Below are positions 26,697 to 36,356 of a stretch of 64,000 bases of DNA, in pieces. Origin of the DNA: CAIXSC01 sp046349855 (GTDB taxonomy: Bacteria > Planctomycetota > Planctomycetia > Pirellulales > Pirellulaceae); assembly GCA_046349855.1 (NCBI GenBank), contig JAXMBM010000004.1, positions 1-64,000 on the forward strand, written 5' to 3'. Positions within the stretch are counted from its first letter, which is position 1. Every line of letters starts with the position of its first letter. Below the pieces are notes generated by a model. It was not told the origin of the DNA and did no database searches. It was given only the letters and a program-made list of their open reading frames with translations. Position numbers and translations under genes: made by a program.

Positions 26697-29504
26697 TCAT
26701 AACATGCCGGGGACGCGCGGAGAAACCCACCGAGGTTCGACTCCTGGCCCGAGTCGGTGAGCGTCAATGCCGCGCGGCGGGTATCCCGGTGCTCCCAGCA
26801 CTTCGAAGCTCGAGGGGGGCGGTGGAGGCTCGGCCAGGATGCCAGCCGCATCCGGGGCCAGGCCGGCGACATAGCGAATCTTTTCCTGTGCCGCTTCGCC
26901 TTCGTGCTGGCCCCACCAGGCCAGCCAGTCCGGCAGGGAGGCGGGGGCGTTCGCCGGGACCTGAGGCCGCGCCGCGGAACGATCGGCCACTCCCAGGAAG
27001 CGGACCTCGCTGCTGTACAGATTGTTCCGACCATGCCAGTCGAGGATGGTTGGGATCCAACGGAAACTCTCCTGCCGCGCCATCTCGGGGAGGTCCCCAC
27101 CGGGGGCGAATACCAGCACCCAACCTGTGTCGAAGACGTTCTGTTCCATCGCCGCCACGATCCGCCTTCGCGCGCCGGCGGCCAGACGCCTCGGCGGTCC
27201 TCCCGGAATGGGTGGCCCCCCTTCGGGCAGCGGGCGTCCCAGAGGACCGAAGGCGGGACCCATACCGTCCCGCGGTGGTTGAGGCGTCTGCGGCCAGACC
27301 AACCTCAGAGCTTCGCGATTGACGAACGTGTTGTTGGTCCACCGCGTCTCCAGGGTCGACCGCGGATGCAGGTCGAGCAGGATTCCCGTGCGTCCCGTCA
27401 ACAGGCAATGGTCCACGGTCAAACGGTGCAGCCATTCGTCGTGCTCGCCCGGATGAGCGTCGTTCCAATGCAATCCGACACGCTCGCCTCCGTGCAATTC
27501 GCTCGACCAGAAAGCACAGTTTCGCGCGGCCCCGTGAATGCTCACGCAACTTGTTCCCGCGTCATTCCTCAGCCGGCAATGCCGCACCTGGAGTTCCGGG
27601 CCACTGTAGTCGAGCAGCGTGCAGGGAGATCGCGGTGACGATCCCTCATCGCCCGCAACCGCCATGACGCGCAGGTCGAGGCCCTCGAGTTCCAGAGGGG
27701 CATCGGAAACCAGGGCGGCGCTCAGGTTGGCGGGGACGACGAAGTTCAAACGAGGAGTGACTCCGAGAGCCGCTCGAATGGTCAGTGCCCGCCCGCGCAG
27801 CGACTGTGGTCGCAGTTCAAACGGGCCCGCACTGCGGATCTCCACGACACTGTGGGGCGGAGCCGCGGCCAGGGCCTGACTGAGGTCGGGGAACTGTTGC
27901 GGTGGCTGGCCCGGCGGACGCACCTCGATCAGGGAAGGTGGCGACGCTCCCGTACGCGACGACCAGGCGATGCCCAGAACCACAAACAGGAGGGCGGTCA
28001 GAAAACCGACCGAGGCCAGCGCGAAGCTCCAGCGCGCGTTCAGCCGTCGAGGTGTGGGCGAGTTCGTGCGTCCCGATGCCGCTGGAAATGGCCCGACGGC
28101 TCGTGGGCCGCCGCCGAAAGCCGCCGGATTCGTCAGACTTAACGGTAAAGGGGGAGGCGTAACGACGAAGGGCGGCGAGCCGCTCGATACCACCGGCGGA
28201 GGAATCACGGGCGGCGGCGGGGGAACGACCGCTGGCACGGGCGGGAGAATCAGGGGAGGCACCGGGGGAGGTGGTGGCGGAACAATGGGAGGTGGAACCG
28301 GCGGAGGCGGAACCACGGGCGGAGGGAGGACTGCCGTCGCGTCGTGCGGCGGGTCCACGGTGGAAGCGGGAGCCGAAGCGGAAGCGGGAACGACGGGCGG
28401 CGCTGCTGCTTCGTCGCGGGCGGCGGCATCCGGCAACGTGGCCCCGGGCACCGGAATGATGGGGGACGGTTCGACCAGAGGACCCAGATCCTCTTCACTC
28501 GCCCCTAAGTCGCCAACGGCCCCGTTGCGCAGTTTCCTCGCGACCTCGTCCGCCGAATTAAACCGCTCGGACGGACGACGCGAATGCAGACGGGCGACCA
28601 GTTCATCGAACCACAGCGGCAACTGGGGTTGGTGCTGGCGGATCCGCGGCGGCTGACTGTCGGCGACGGCACGCACCAGCGCCAAGGTGTTCGTGCAGTC
28701 GAAGGGCGGTTCCCCGACGGCCAAGGCATACAGCAGACTCCCGAGGCTGAACAAATCGGCACGATGGTCGACCTGGCCGCCAAAAACCTGCTCCGGCGCC
28801 ATATAAGCTGGCGTCCCGACGATGATGCCGTCGCGGGTCAGCCGGGCGTCGTCGATGGCCCGCGCCAGACCGAAATCGGTGAGCTTGACGCGCTGCGTGG
28901 TGTCTTCGATCAGCACATTGCCCGGTTTGACGTCGCGATGGATGACTCCCCGACGGTGAGCGGCCGCGAGTCCCGCGGCCACTCGCCAGCCGATCCGCAG
29001 GATCAAGGCCAGAGGCAATCGGCCTCGTTCGTCGAGCAATTCCTGGACGGTGCGACCGCGTACCAGTTCCATGACCAGGAAGGGCCAGCCCTCGACCTCT
29101 TCCACCGCGTAGACCGTCACGACGTGGGGACTGCTGATGCCGGCGGCCGTTCGCGCCTCGGCCAGGAATCGCCGCCGAGCCAGCGGATCGACGGCCCATT
29201 GAGGTGCCAGTACTTTGAGGGCCACGGAGCGATGCAGCACGGTGTCTTCGGCCTCGAACACGATGCCCATGCCGCCGCGGCCAATTTCGCGCACGAGGCG
29301 GTAGTGGCCAAAGGTCTGTCCCGGCTCCGGCAGCAGGGGCATGGGGGACTCCTGCGACACGGGAGTCTCCATACCCGGAAGTCCCCGCGTCTCACCCGGC
29401 CAGCGTACGAGGCCGCCGGGACGCGTGGCTTCGGGCTGAGTCTCGTAGTTCGGCACCTCGCCGGAGTCGTTTTCGCCCGGATCTGCGGGAGGTGGTGCGT
29501 CCAT
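26697..29504 (-). CDS. Membrane Ser/Thr protein kinase with C-terminal beta-helix-like domain
   Basis: A 935-residue Hanks-type kinase. It shows GRGGMG (75-80), VALK (Lys 97), HRDVKPGN, DFGLAR, GTPAYMAPEQ, and a D-x-W-type F-SLG-LLYAL. A polyproline region of roughly 90 residues (PPPVPPPIVPPPPPPVPP) follows, then one membrane helix (WSFALASVGFLTALLFVVLG). The extracytoplasmic C-terminus has right-handed beta-helix features (VVEIRSAGPFEL, ALTIRAALG, LDLRVMAVAG, LQVRHCRLRNDAG, LTVDHCLLTGRTGILLDL). It probably senses something outside and signals inside. Its stop overlaps a possible start of the UnbV-family gene, so the two are probably co-expressed. No frameshift is seen. Confidence 0.85.
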   Translation of the reverse strand: MDAPPPADPGENDSGEVPNYETQPEATRPGGLVRWPGETRGLPGMETPVSQESPMPLLPEPGQTFGHYRLVREIGRGGMGIVFEAEDTVLHRSVALKVLAPQWAVDPLARRRFLAEARTAAGISSPHVVTVYAVEEVEGWPFLVMELVRGRTVQELLDERGRLPLALILRIGWRVAAGLAAAHRRGVIHRDVKPGNVLIEDTTQRVKLTDFGLARAIDDARLTRDGIIVGTPAYMAPEQVFGGQVDHRADLFSLGSLLYALAVGEPPFDCTNTLALVRAVADSQPPRIRQHQPQLPLWFDELVARLHSRRPSERFNSADEVARKLRNGAVGDLGASEEDLGPLVEPSPIIPVPGATLPDAAARDEAAAPPVVPASASAPASTVDPPHDATAVLPPPVVPPPPVPPPIVPPPPPPVPPLILPPVPAVVPPPPPVIPPPVVSSGSPPFVVTPPPLPLSLTNPAAFGGGPRAVGPFPAASGRTNSPTPRRLNARWSFALASVGFLTALLFVVLGIAWSSRTGASPPSLIEVRPPGQPPQQFPDLSQALAAAPPHSVVEIRSAGPFELRPQSLRGRALTIRAALGVTPRLNFVVPANLSAALVSDAPLELEGLDLRVMAVAGDEGSSPRSPCTLLDYSGPELQVRHCRLRNDAGTSCVSIHGAARNCAFWSSELHGGERVGLHWNDAHPGEHDEWLHRLTVDHCLLTGRTGILLDLHPRSTLETRWTNNTFVNREALRLVWPQTPQPPRDGMGPAFGPLGRPLPEGGPPIPGGPPRRLAAGARRRIVAAMEQNVFDTGWVLVFAPGGDLPEMARQESFRWIPTILDWHGRNNLYSSEVRFLGVADRSAARPQVPANAPASLPDWLAWWGQHEGEAAQEKIRYVAGLAPDAAGILAEPPPPPSSFEVLGAPGYPPRGIDAHRLGPGVEPRWVSPRVPGML

Positions 29505-30201
29505 GGCAGGACCAGACTCCTGGAAGGAAAGGACTGGGCAGCGAACGGGCCTGTCGGCGTGGTGAGCCAGCAGGCGGGGAGGGCTGCGGGCGCCAATGGT
29601 AGTGCAGGTTGGCTTTCGCGCGAACTCGAATTCCCCCTGCCCTGCCCACGTCAGCTTAGGAGGCCCAAGCCAGGGGTGGACGGCGGGTAAGCGGATAGCC
29701 GGGACGTCGACTTAAATAGTCCGACAAGTGTCCATCCTGTCGCAGGTTACGATCCGTTCCGTCTTCCGCCCCGAAGGGGCACGACAAACCAGCCCAGGGC
29801 AACGCCCTGGTTAAGAGGACTCTCAGGGCGCCACCAATGCACGTATGTACGCCATCCGGCACAAGACCGGCTCCGAGATCAGCACGAAAGCGTTAAACCG
29901 TCGCGGCAGGATGCCGCGAAATCCACGACAGGAGGTCGGGCCTCGTGTCCCGATGATGCGGGCATAGCGGGAGGTCCGGCCACCCAATTCCCGAAAGTTC
30001 CCTATAACACCAGAAACTCCCATTCTCCGATTGACGATTCCCAGCACCCCTCATGATCGGCAAAAGCTGACGTGGGCCCCCCCGCACCGTGGAGCGGCTT
30101 TTGCCGTTGTTCGTTCGGGCCCTTTGACTTAGGATGCCTCGCCGTCGGGAACCGGAATGGTGCCGGTGGAACACCTTCAAGGCTCAAGGAAGAGCAAGCT
30201 C
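29505..30201. other. Intergenic region with dispersed palindromes
   Basis: About 700 bp between divergent genes. It holds two neighbouring short palindromes, GCCCC-GAA-GGGGC at 29768-29780 and CCAGGGC-AAC-GCCCTGG at 29794-29810. They resemble the dispersed repeats often seen in planctomycete intergenic DNA (from memory). The short open frames across them have no family resemblance and no ribosome-binding sites. The rest (29815-30150) shows nothing recognisable; promoters of the flanking kinase and glycosyltransferase genes should lie here. Confidence 0.45.
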
Positions 30202-32010
30202 ATGCGATCTGTGGTGCGCGATCTGGCCGTGCTGGCGCTGCTGGGCGGGCTGGTATTGTTCACGAACCTGGGTGGTCCGCGACTTTGGGATCGCGACGAG
30301 CCGCGCAATGCCGGCTGTGCCTGGGAGATGCAGGAACGAGGCGAATGGATCGTGCCGTGGTTCAACGGTGAACTGCGGACTCACAAGCCCATTCTGCTGT
30401 ACTGGCTGATTCGCTCGGCCTATGCGGTGTTCGGAGTCGATGAGTTCGCGGCCCGGTTCTGGTCCGCCGCGCTGGGCATCGCGACCGTCGGTTTGACATA
30501 CGGGATGGGCAGGCGGCTGTTTGGGCCGCGCGTCGCCTTCTGGGCCGGTTTGATCCTGCTGACGACATTGATGTTCGATGTGGCCTCGCACGCCGCCACC
30601 CCCGATGCGGTGCTGATCTTCTGCGTCACGCTGTCGTTAACCATTTTCGTCGTCCGCGAGTTTCCGGCCGTCGAAACGGGTCAGGCTCGGGATTGGTCGC
30701 TCCCCCTGGGAACCGGCACGGCGATCGCCATGTATGCGGCCATGGGACTGGCGGTCCTGGCCAAGGGGCCGGTGGGAGCTGTGTTGCCGACGGCCGTGGT
30801 GGGGATGTTCCTGCTGCTGGCGAGGCTCCCGGCCACGCCGGCGGACGCGGAGCGACCGCGCGGCTGGCGACGGCTGGCCGCCTGGGCTCGCCCCTGGGCT
30901 CCGCGCCACTTCTTCCGCACCTGCCTGGCGATGCGGCCACTGATCGCCATCGCGCTGATCCTCGCGGTGGCCGGTCCGTGGTATGCAGCGGTCGGCTGGC
31001 GGACCGATGGGGAGTTCTTGCGCGGGTTTTTCTGGACGCACAATGTGGCCCGTGCGGTCCAGAGTTTCGAGGGACATCGCGGTGGGTTGTGGTTCTACCC
31101 CGTCGCCTTGCTCATCGGGTTCTTTCCCTGGTCCGTATTCGCCCTGCCGTGCGGCTGGGACTTGCGACGCCGCTGGTCCACTCTGGGAGCGGAACGTTGG
31201 GGAGTGATCTTTGCGCTGGCGTGGGCCGGAGTCTGGGTGGGGTTATTCTCGCTGGCTCGCACGAAGTTACCGAGCTACGTCACACCGGCTTATCCCGCCT
31301 TGGCGCTGGTGGTGGCGACTTACGTGTCGCGCTGGAGCGACGGAGCGACCGTGATCGCCACCTGGCTTCAACGCCTGCCCCTGGCGGCACTGGCGGTGAC
31401 GGGTGGCGTGCTGGTGGTGGCCCTGCCGCTGGTGGCTCGCCGATTTCTGCCCGGCGCGGAATGGCTCGGAGTTCTGGGGCTTGTCCCCCTCCTCGGCGCG
31501 AGTGCCACGTGGTGGCTGCAGCGACAGGAACGCCGTCGCTGGGCAGCCGTGTCGTTGTCGGCCACGGCGGTCGCTTTCGTGGGCTTACTGTTTGGCCTGG
31601 TCCCTGCGGTGGTTGATCGGTACCAGCAGATCGATGTGCTGCTGGTGGCCATCCAGCGGCGCGGTGCAGCGCCCGAAGTGGGAGCGCTGGGGGGATTGGA
31701 GCCCAGTTGGATTTTCTATGGTCGTCGACCGATTCACGAACTGGTGCTGGACGCGCCGCCGTCGGTTGCGGTCGCGTCGTCCCCCTACGTGCCGCGCCCC
31801 TTGCAGGGAGTGGCCGAATTCCTCGAGGCCAATGATCGGCGGGTGGTGATTGCGCACGGTCGGCAGATGGACGAGTTGCGACGGCGCTTCGCCGGGAGAT
31901 TGGTCGTCCTGGCTGACGCTCCCAAATTCCTCAAGAACGATCGGCTGTACCTGGTGACGCTGGACGATGCGCTGGCCCAGCGTCCGCAGGCTTCTCGCCA
32001 GCGGCAGTAG
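30202..32010 (+). CDS. Glycosyltransferase family 39/83 (ArnT/PMT-like) membrane protein
   Basis: A 602-residue polytopic membrane protein. The first extracytoplasmic loop has LWDRDEPRNAG, the acidic DE motif of GT-C enzymes that binds metal and the lipid-phosphate sugar donor. HKPILLYWLIRSAYAVFGV and the FAARFWSALLG-type segment are typical of ArnT/PMT_2 proteins. About a dozen hydrophobic helices follow and a soluble C-terminal domain closes the protein. It likely transfers a sugar from an undecaprenyl- or dolichyl-type carrier to lipid A, protein or another lipid. The ATG at 30202 is preceded by AGGAAGAG at 8 bases and precedes the first helix. Confidence 0.88.
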   Translation: MRSVVRDLAVLALLGGLVLFTNLGGPRLWDRDEPRNAGCAWEMQERGEWIVPWFNGELRTHKPILLYWLIRSAYAVFGVDEFAARFWSAALGIATVGLTYGMGRRLFGPRVAFWAGLILLTTLMFDVASHAATPDAVLIFCVTLSLTIFVVREFPAVETGQARDWSLPLGTGTAIAMYAAMGLAVLAKGPVGAVLPTAVVGMFLLLARLPATPADAERPRGWRRLAAWARPWAPRHFFRTCLAMRPLIAIALILAVAGPWYAAVGWRTDGEFLRGFFWTHNVARAVQSFEGHRGGLWFYPVALLIGFFPWSVFALPCGWDLRRRWSTLGAERWGVIFALAWAGVWVGLFSLARTKLPSYVTPAYPALALVVATYVSRWSDGATVIATWLQRLPLAALAVTGGVLVVALPLVARRFLPGAEWLGVLGLVPLLGASATWWLQRQERRRWAAVSLSATAVAFVGLLFGLVPAVVDRYQQIDVLLVAIQRRGAAPEVGALGGLEPSWIFYGRRPIHELVLDAPPSVAVASSPYVPRPLQGVAEFLEANDRRVVIAHGRQMDELRRRFAGRLVVLADAPKFLKNDRLYLVTLDDALAQRPQASRQRQ

Positions 32011-32058
32011 GCCGATGCTGTCCGAGCGACGCATGTTCCGAGCGGCGGGAGGCCCGCT

Positions 32059-32466
32059 TCAGCCTTCGATCTGGAATTCTCCCCGTTCCCAGGCGGCGAG
32101 GAAGGCGCGGTTGCTTTCCAGCAAGTCAGGGAGTCGAGTCAATTCGTCTGGTTCCAGCCAGTGCACCGATTCGACCTCCTGCGGCTGGGCCTGCGGTTCT
32201 TCGCCATCCGCCAAGCGGCTGAGCCACCACGATAACTCGACCTGCCACGGAGTGACGCTCTGCCAGAGTCGGGCGACGGGGATCACGTTCACCGCCAGTT
32301 CCTCGCGCAGTTCCCGGCAGAGGGCCGCTTCCTCGGTCTCTCCCGGCTCGATGCCGCCGCCGGGAAAACAGTATTGCCGCGGTGCGACGACCCAGGGGGA
32401 ACGGCGAATCACCAGCCAGCGGCCCTGCCGCACGATCACGGCCACCGCTCCACGGCGCAACGACAT
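32059..32466 (-). CDS. Nudix hydrolase
   Basis: A 135-residue Nudix protein. The Nudix box is complete: GGIEPGETEEAALCRELREE followed by LAV (GX5EX7REUXEEXGU, with Ala in place of the last Gly). RRGAVAVIVRQGRWLVIRRS forms the first strand. The family hydrolyses nucleoside diphosphates linked to another moiety; MutT-like clean-up of oxidised nucleotides is one possibility but the substrate is not readable. It is convergent with the glycosyltransferase, and its start (ATG 32466) is divergent from ftsH. The longer open frame up to 32601 has no homology. Confidence 0.88.
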   Translation of the reverse strand: MSLRRGAVAVIVRQGRWLVIRRSPWVVAPRQYCFPGGGIEPGETEEAALCRELREELAVNVIPVARLWQSVTPWQVELSWWLSRLADGEEPQAQPQEVESVHWLEPDELTRLPDLLESNRAFLAAWERGEFQIEG

Positions 32467-32673
32467 GAGCGATACTCTCAATAAATCAGCCGATTCGAGC
32501 CAGCGATGGCTGGCTCGCAGTGCCAGGTTGGTGCCCGGCTGAGGCGGCCGCGCGACGAGACCGGCCAGCTCGGTGTCGCCGGACGGGTCGGGGAAGGCCA
32601 CTGCATCCCAGCGCTCGTTCCGATTACCATACAGCGTTTTCCCAGAATTGACAGTCGCCCCGAGAGCCTTCCC

Positions 32674-34665
32674 ATGGCCAATGCTCCCGACGATCGTCCG
32701 CCGGCATCACCGGATGACCGCGGACCGCGCCCGACGCGCCCGCTGGGCATCAATGTCGTCCTGTTGCTGCTGGCGGTCGGTCTGCTGATCGCGATCTTTG
32801 TTGCTTCATCGAATGCCTCGCGGTCGGAATTGCCTTACCCGGTCTTCGAGCAGCAGATTCGGCTGGAGAAACCGAATATCCTGCGGCTCGATATCGGTGA
32901 CACCCAGGCCTACGGGGTGTTTCAGGAGCCACCGGAGATCGCCGACGAGTACGATGAGTCGGGGAAGCTGGTGCAACACTGGGACAAAGCCAAGAATCAG
33001 CGGCGACGGTACGGCAAGAAATTCTTCGTCAACCTGCCGCGCAACGATACTTCCCGCGACCAGTTGTTGACGCTGCTGCGCCAGCATGGCATCGATTATC
33101 GGGTGATGTCCAGCGGCGGCTCGGCGCTGGAAATCCTCTGGCTGCTGGCGATCGGCGTGTCGCTGGCGATGTTCGTGTTCTTCTGGTTCCAGTTCCGGCG
33201 GACTCGTGATCAACTCATGGGGGGCGGATTCCTCACCGGCTTCAGCAAGAGTCCGGCCAAGCGGTACGAGGCGTCGCGGCAGCCCGTAACCTTCAAGGAT
33301 GTGGCGGGTTTGGAGGGGGTGAAGGCCGACCTGCTGGAGATCGTCGAGTTCCTGAAGAGCCCGCAGAAATTCCAGAAGCTGGGCGGACGGATCCCCAAGG
33401 GGGTGCTGCTCAATGGCCCGCCGGGGACCGGCAAGACGCTGCTGGCCCGAGCGATCGCCGGCGAGGCCGGGGTCCCGTTCTTCTCGGTGAATGGCTCCGA
33501 GTTCATTCAGATGTTCGTCGGTGTGGGGGCCAGTCGCGTCCGCGACCTGTTCAAGACGGCGAAAGAAAACTCCCCCTGCATCATCTTCATCGACGAAATC
33601 GATGCGGTGGGGCGGCAGCGCGGAGCCGGTTTGGGCGGCGGGCACGACGAGCGCGAACAGACCCTCAACCAGATCCTGGGCGAGATGGACGGATTCAGTC
33701 AGAGTGAAGCGGTGATCGTGCTGGCGGCGACCAACCGGCCCGATGTGCTCGACCCGGCTCTGCTCCGCCCCGGTCGCTTTGACCGGCACATCACCGTGGG
33801 GCGTCCGACGCTCCGCGGTCGCCAGGAGATTTTCAAGGTTCACGTTCGCGGAGTGCCGCTGGCCGACGACGTCGAAATCGCCACGCTGGCCGCTTCCACC
33901 ATCGGCCTCACCGGGGCCGACATCCGCAACATCGTCAACGAGGCTGCGCTCTGGGCCGCGCGGCAGAACAAGTCGCGGGTCGACATGTCCGATTTCGATC
34001 ATGCCCGCGACAAGGTCCTGATGGGGGCCAAACGCGAGGAAGTGCTGCAGCCGAAGGAAAAGGAGAAAACGGCCTACCACGAGGCGGGTCACACGTTGAC
34101 GGCGTGGCTCCTCCCCGGAGCTCACCGAGTTCACAAGGTGACCATCATTCCTCGCGGGCGGTCGCTCGGTTCCACCCAGACCATGCCCAACGAAGAACGT
34201 CTCAATATGTCCGAAAGCGAACTCCGCGATCACCTGATCGTCATGCTCGGCGGACGGGCCGCGGAACGGATCATGTACAACGAAACCACCGTGGGGGCGG
34301 AGAACGATCTGGAGCGGGCCACCAGCCTGGCCCGCCATATGGTCACCCACTGGGGCATGAGCGAACGCTTGGGGCCGGTGAGCTACAAACTGTCTGAGGA
34401 AGATCCATTCCTGGGTCGCGAGATCCACCGCCAGCGGTCCTTCAGCGAGCGGACGATGGAGTTGATCGATGAGGAAGTTGGCAAGCTGCTGCGGTCGGCC
34501 GATCAGCATGCCATGGCGCTGCTGATTGAACAGCGCGAGAAACTCGAACAACTGACACGAGCCCTGATCGACCAGGAGGAGCTGGACGAACGCGAAATCG
34601 CGGCCGTCATCGGCCCCTCGGTCCACGTTCCCCCCGCGGTCGATCCCGCGGCCCCGTCGGCCTGA
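32674..34665 (+). CDS. ftsH: ATP-dependent zinc metalloprotease FtsH
   Basis: A 663-residue membrane AAA+ protease. Two membrane helices (INVVLLLLAVGLLIAIFVAS; ILWLLAIGVSLAMFVFFWFQ) flank a periplasmic domain. The AAA module has Walker A GPPGTGKT (about residue 248), Walker B CIIFIDEIDAVGRQRG and the second region of homology (VLAATNRPDVLDPALLRPGR). The protease domain has the zinc site HEAGH (about residue 469) and the downstream Asp-containing TTVGAENDLERAT. It degrades unassembled membrane proteins and short-lived regulators. The ATG at 32674 is preceded by CGAGAG. The periplasmic domain contains an unusual inserted charged segment (YDESGKLVQHWDKAKNQRRR). Confidence 0.96.
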   Translation: MANAPDDRPPASPDDRGPRPTRPLGINVVLLLLAVGLLIAIFVASSNASRSELPYPVFEQQIRLEKPNILRLDIGDTQAYGVFQEPPEIADEYDESGKLVQHWDKAKNQRRRYGKKFFVNLPRNDTSRDQLLTLLRQHGIDYRVMSSGGSALEILWLLAIGVSLAMFVFFWFQFRRTRDQLMGGGFLTGFSKSPAKRYEASRQPVTFKDVAGLEGVKADLLEIVEFLKSPQKFQKLGGRIPKGVLLNGPPGTGKTLLARAIAGEAGVPFFSVNGSEFIQMFVGVGASRVRDLFKTAKENSPCIIFIDEIDAVGRQRGAGLGGGHDEREQTLNQILGEMDGFSQSEAVIVLAATNRPDVLDPALLRPGRFDRHITVGRPTLRGRQEIFKVHVRGVPLADDVEIATLAASTIGLTGADIRNIVNEAALWAARQNKSRVDMSDFDHARDKVLMGAKREEVLQPKEKEKTAYHEAGHTLTAWLLPGAHRVHKVTIIPRGRSLGSTQTMPNEERLNMSESELRDHLIVMLGGRAAERIMYNETTVGAENDLERATSLARHMVTHWGMSERLGPVSYKLSEEDPFLGREIHRQRSFSERTMELIDEEVGKLLRSADQHAMALLIEQREKLEQLTRALIDQEELDEREIAAVIGPSVHVPPAVDPAAPSA

Positions 34666-34746
34666 GCCCGCGTTTCGTCGGCCGAATCGGCGGTCGGGAC
34701 AGCGGCGCGGGATCCGGGTGGGGTTGCCAGTCGAGGAGATAACAGC

Positions 34747-36135
34747 ATGCCGCGCGTACCCCGACGACAGGCCGTACTGGGACTGGGCGCGGCCCTGACC
34801 GCGCTGGCGACGCAACGCCCCGCGAAACTGCTGGCGGACGACCCCGCCAGCGGACCGCTCCGGATCGCTCCGTTTCGCTTCGACGTGACTCCGCCGCTCG
34901 GCCACGGTTGCTGCGGTGGCTGGATCAAGCCGGTCGTTGGTGTGGACGACGCGGCCGAGGCCCTGGGCTTTGTCCTGCTGGGCGGAGGACAGCCACCCGT
35001 GGTGGTCTGTGCGGTCGACTGGACCGGCATCCTCAACGGCGGGCACATCCTGTGGCGGACGAAGCTGGCCGAGGCGGCGGGAACGACGCCGGACCGCGTG
35101 GCCGTACAGTGCGTGCATCAGCACAATGCTCCCATGGCCTGTCTCGACGCCCAGCAGATCGTCGCCGCCCAAGGGGATCTGCCAGCGATCTGCGATCCGG
35201 TGTTTTTCCGCGACTGCGTGGCTCGTGGTCAGCAGGCGATCGTCGCCGCCCTCCCCCGGGCTCGCCCAGTGACCCACATCGGCCACGGTCAGGCCCAGGT
35301 ACGTGAAGTCGCCTCGAACCGTCGTTTTGTCGGCCCCGACGGACGCATCCAGTTCTGGCGCGGCAGCGCGACGCGCGATGAAAAGCTGCGGGAACTCCCG
35401 GAGGGACTTATCGATCCCTGGCTCAAGACGGTCGCCTTTTACGAGGGCGATCAGAAACTCCTGGCCTGCCACTACTATGCCACGCACCCGATGAGCTACT
35501 ACGGGGATGGGCGGGTGACGAGCGAATTTGTGGGACTGGCACGCAAGCAGCGCCAGGCGGAAGAGCCCGAGACCACTCAGATCTATTTCACGGGCTGTGC
35601 CGGCAACGTGGCGGCCGGAAAATACAACGAGGGGACACCCGAATCGCGCGTCCGCCTCACGCGGCGCATCCACGAAGCGCTGGTGGCGGCCGGGCAACAA
35701 CTGCAACGGCAGCAGGTGACGACGTTTCAGTGGAAGACGCAGCCGCTGCTGCTGGCCCCCAACCCAGCCTTCACGGAAGCTCAACTGCAGGAACAGATCG
35801 GAAATCGCAGTCTGGCCGTCGCCGGTCGCAATCGGCCCGCCTTTACCCTGGCGTTTCTCCGCCGGTGCCAGCAGCAGATCCCCCTGGTCCTCTCGGCCCT
35901 CGATATCGGTGACGCGTCGCTGCTGCACCTGCCGGCCGAATCATTTATCGAGTACCAACTGCGGGCGCAGCAGCTGGCACCGCAACGCTTCGTGGCGGTG
36001 GCCGCCTATGGGGACGGCGGGCCCTGGTACATCCCCACGAAGGAGGCCTACCCGCAAGGGGGTTACGAAGTGAGCGTCGCCTTTTCGTCGGACGCCACCG
36101 AGGCGACTTTGGAGGCCGGTTTGCGCCAGGTGTGA
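34747..36135 (+). CDS. Secreted neutral/alkaline ceramidase-like protein (planctomycete type)
   Basis: 462 residues with a Tat-like signal (PRRQAVLGLGAALTALA). The core has FRFDVTPPLGHG, VVVCAVDWTGI, VAVQCVHQHNAPMA, ACHYYATHPMSYYGDGRVTS, FTGCAGNVAAGKYN and VAAYGDGGPWYIPTKEAYPQ. These motifs recall the zinc site and active site of the neutral/alkaline non-lysosomal ceramidase N-terminal domain (HxH plus the H in THP). The short length and lack of a C-terminal Ig-like domain match the planctomycete variants. The substrate is unknown; an amidase acting on lipids is the analogy. The start has GAGGAGAT eight bases upstream. It lies 81 bp downstream of ftsH, same strand. Confidence 0.72.
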   Translation: MPRVPRRQAVLGLGAALTALATQRPAKLLADDPASGPLRIAPFRFDVTPPLGHGCCGGWIKPVVGVDDAAEALGFVLLGGGQPPVVVCAVDWTGILNGGHILWRTKLAEAAGTTPDRVAVQCVHQHNAPMACLDAQQIVAAQGDLPAICDPVFFRDCVARGQQAIVAALPRARPVTHIGHGQAQVREVASNRRFVGPDGRIQFWRGSATRDEKLRELPEGLIDPWLKTVAFYEGDQKLLACHYYATHPMSYYGDGRVTSEFVGLARKQRQAEEPETTQIYFTGCAGNVAAGKYNEGTPESRVRLTRRIHEALVAAGQQLQRQQVTTFQWKTQPLLLAPNPAFTEAQLQEQIGNRSLAVAGRNRPAFTLAFLRRCQQQIPLVLSALDIGDASLLHLPAESFIEYQLRAQQLAPQRFVAVAAYGDGGPWYIPTKEAYPQGGYEVSVAFSSDATEATLEAGLRQV

Positions 36136-36248
36136 CCGGCGCCTGGTTGGCCAGCGCCAGGATCTCCCGCCTCAGGCAGTGTGAAGCGTTTATGTGGGTG
36201 CGACTTGGCGTGGCTTATGGCAACGCGGGACATGGACGCGGGACATGG

Positions 36249-36312
36249 TCGTGGATCGCTCCGCGATCCAACGCCTCTGTGTCTGGACGTTGGATCACGG
36301 AGCGATCCACGA
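36249..36312. repeat. Long inverted repeat between convergent genes
   Basis: Two 25-base arms (36249-36273 and 36288-36312) pair at 24 of 25 positions around a 14-base loop. The arm begins TCGTGGATCGCTCCG. It lies in the 221-bp gap between the ceramidase-like gene and the end of pyc, which converge, so it could act as a bidirectional terminator or be a small dispersed palindromic element. There is no T-run on either side. Confidence 0.85.
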
Positions 36313-36356
36313 GTATGACTACCTGGCGCTGTCCCACCAGGCCGGTCACGTCACGA

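Noticed and set aside
29656..29862. Short minus-strand frame across the intergenic palindromes at 29.7-29.8 kb
   Set aside because: The frame is created by the GC-rich palindromic repeats and has no start signal.
32806..35928. A 1040-codon open frame on the minus strand opposite ftsH and the ceramidase-like gene
   Set aside because: It is antisense to two genes with complete family motifs; its translation is compositionally biased and has no domain. Long antisense frames are expected at this GC content.
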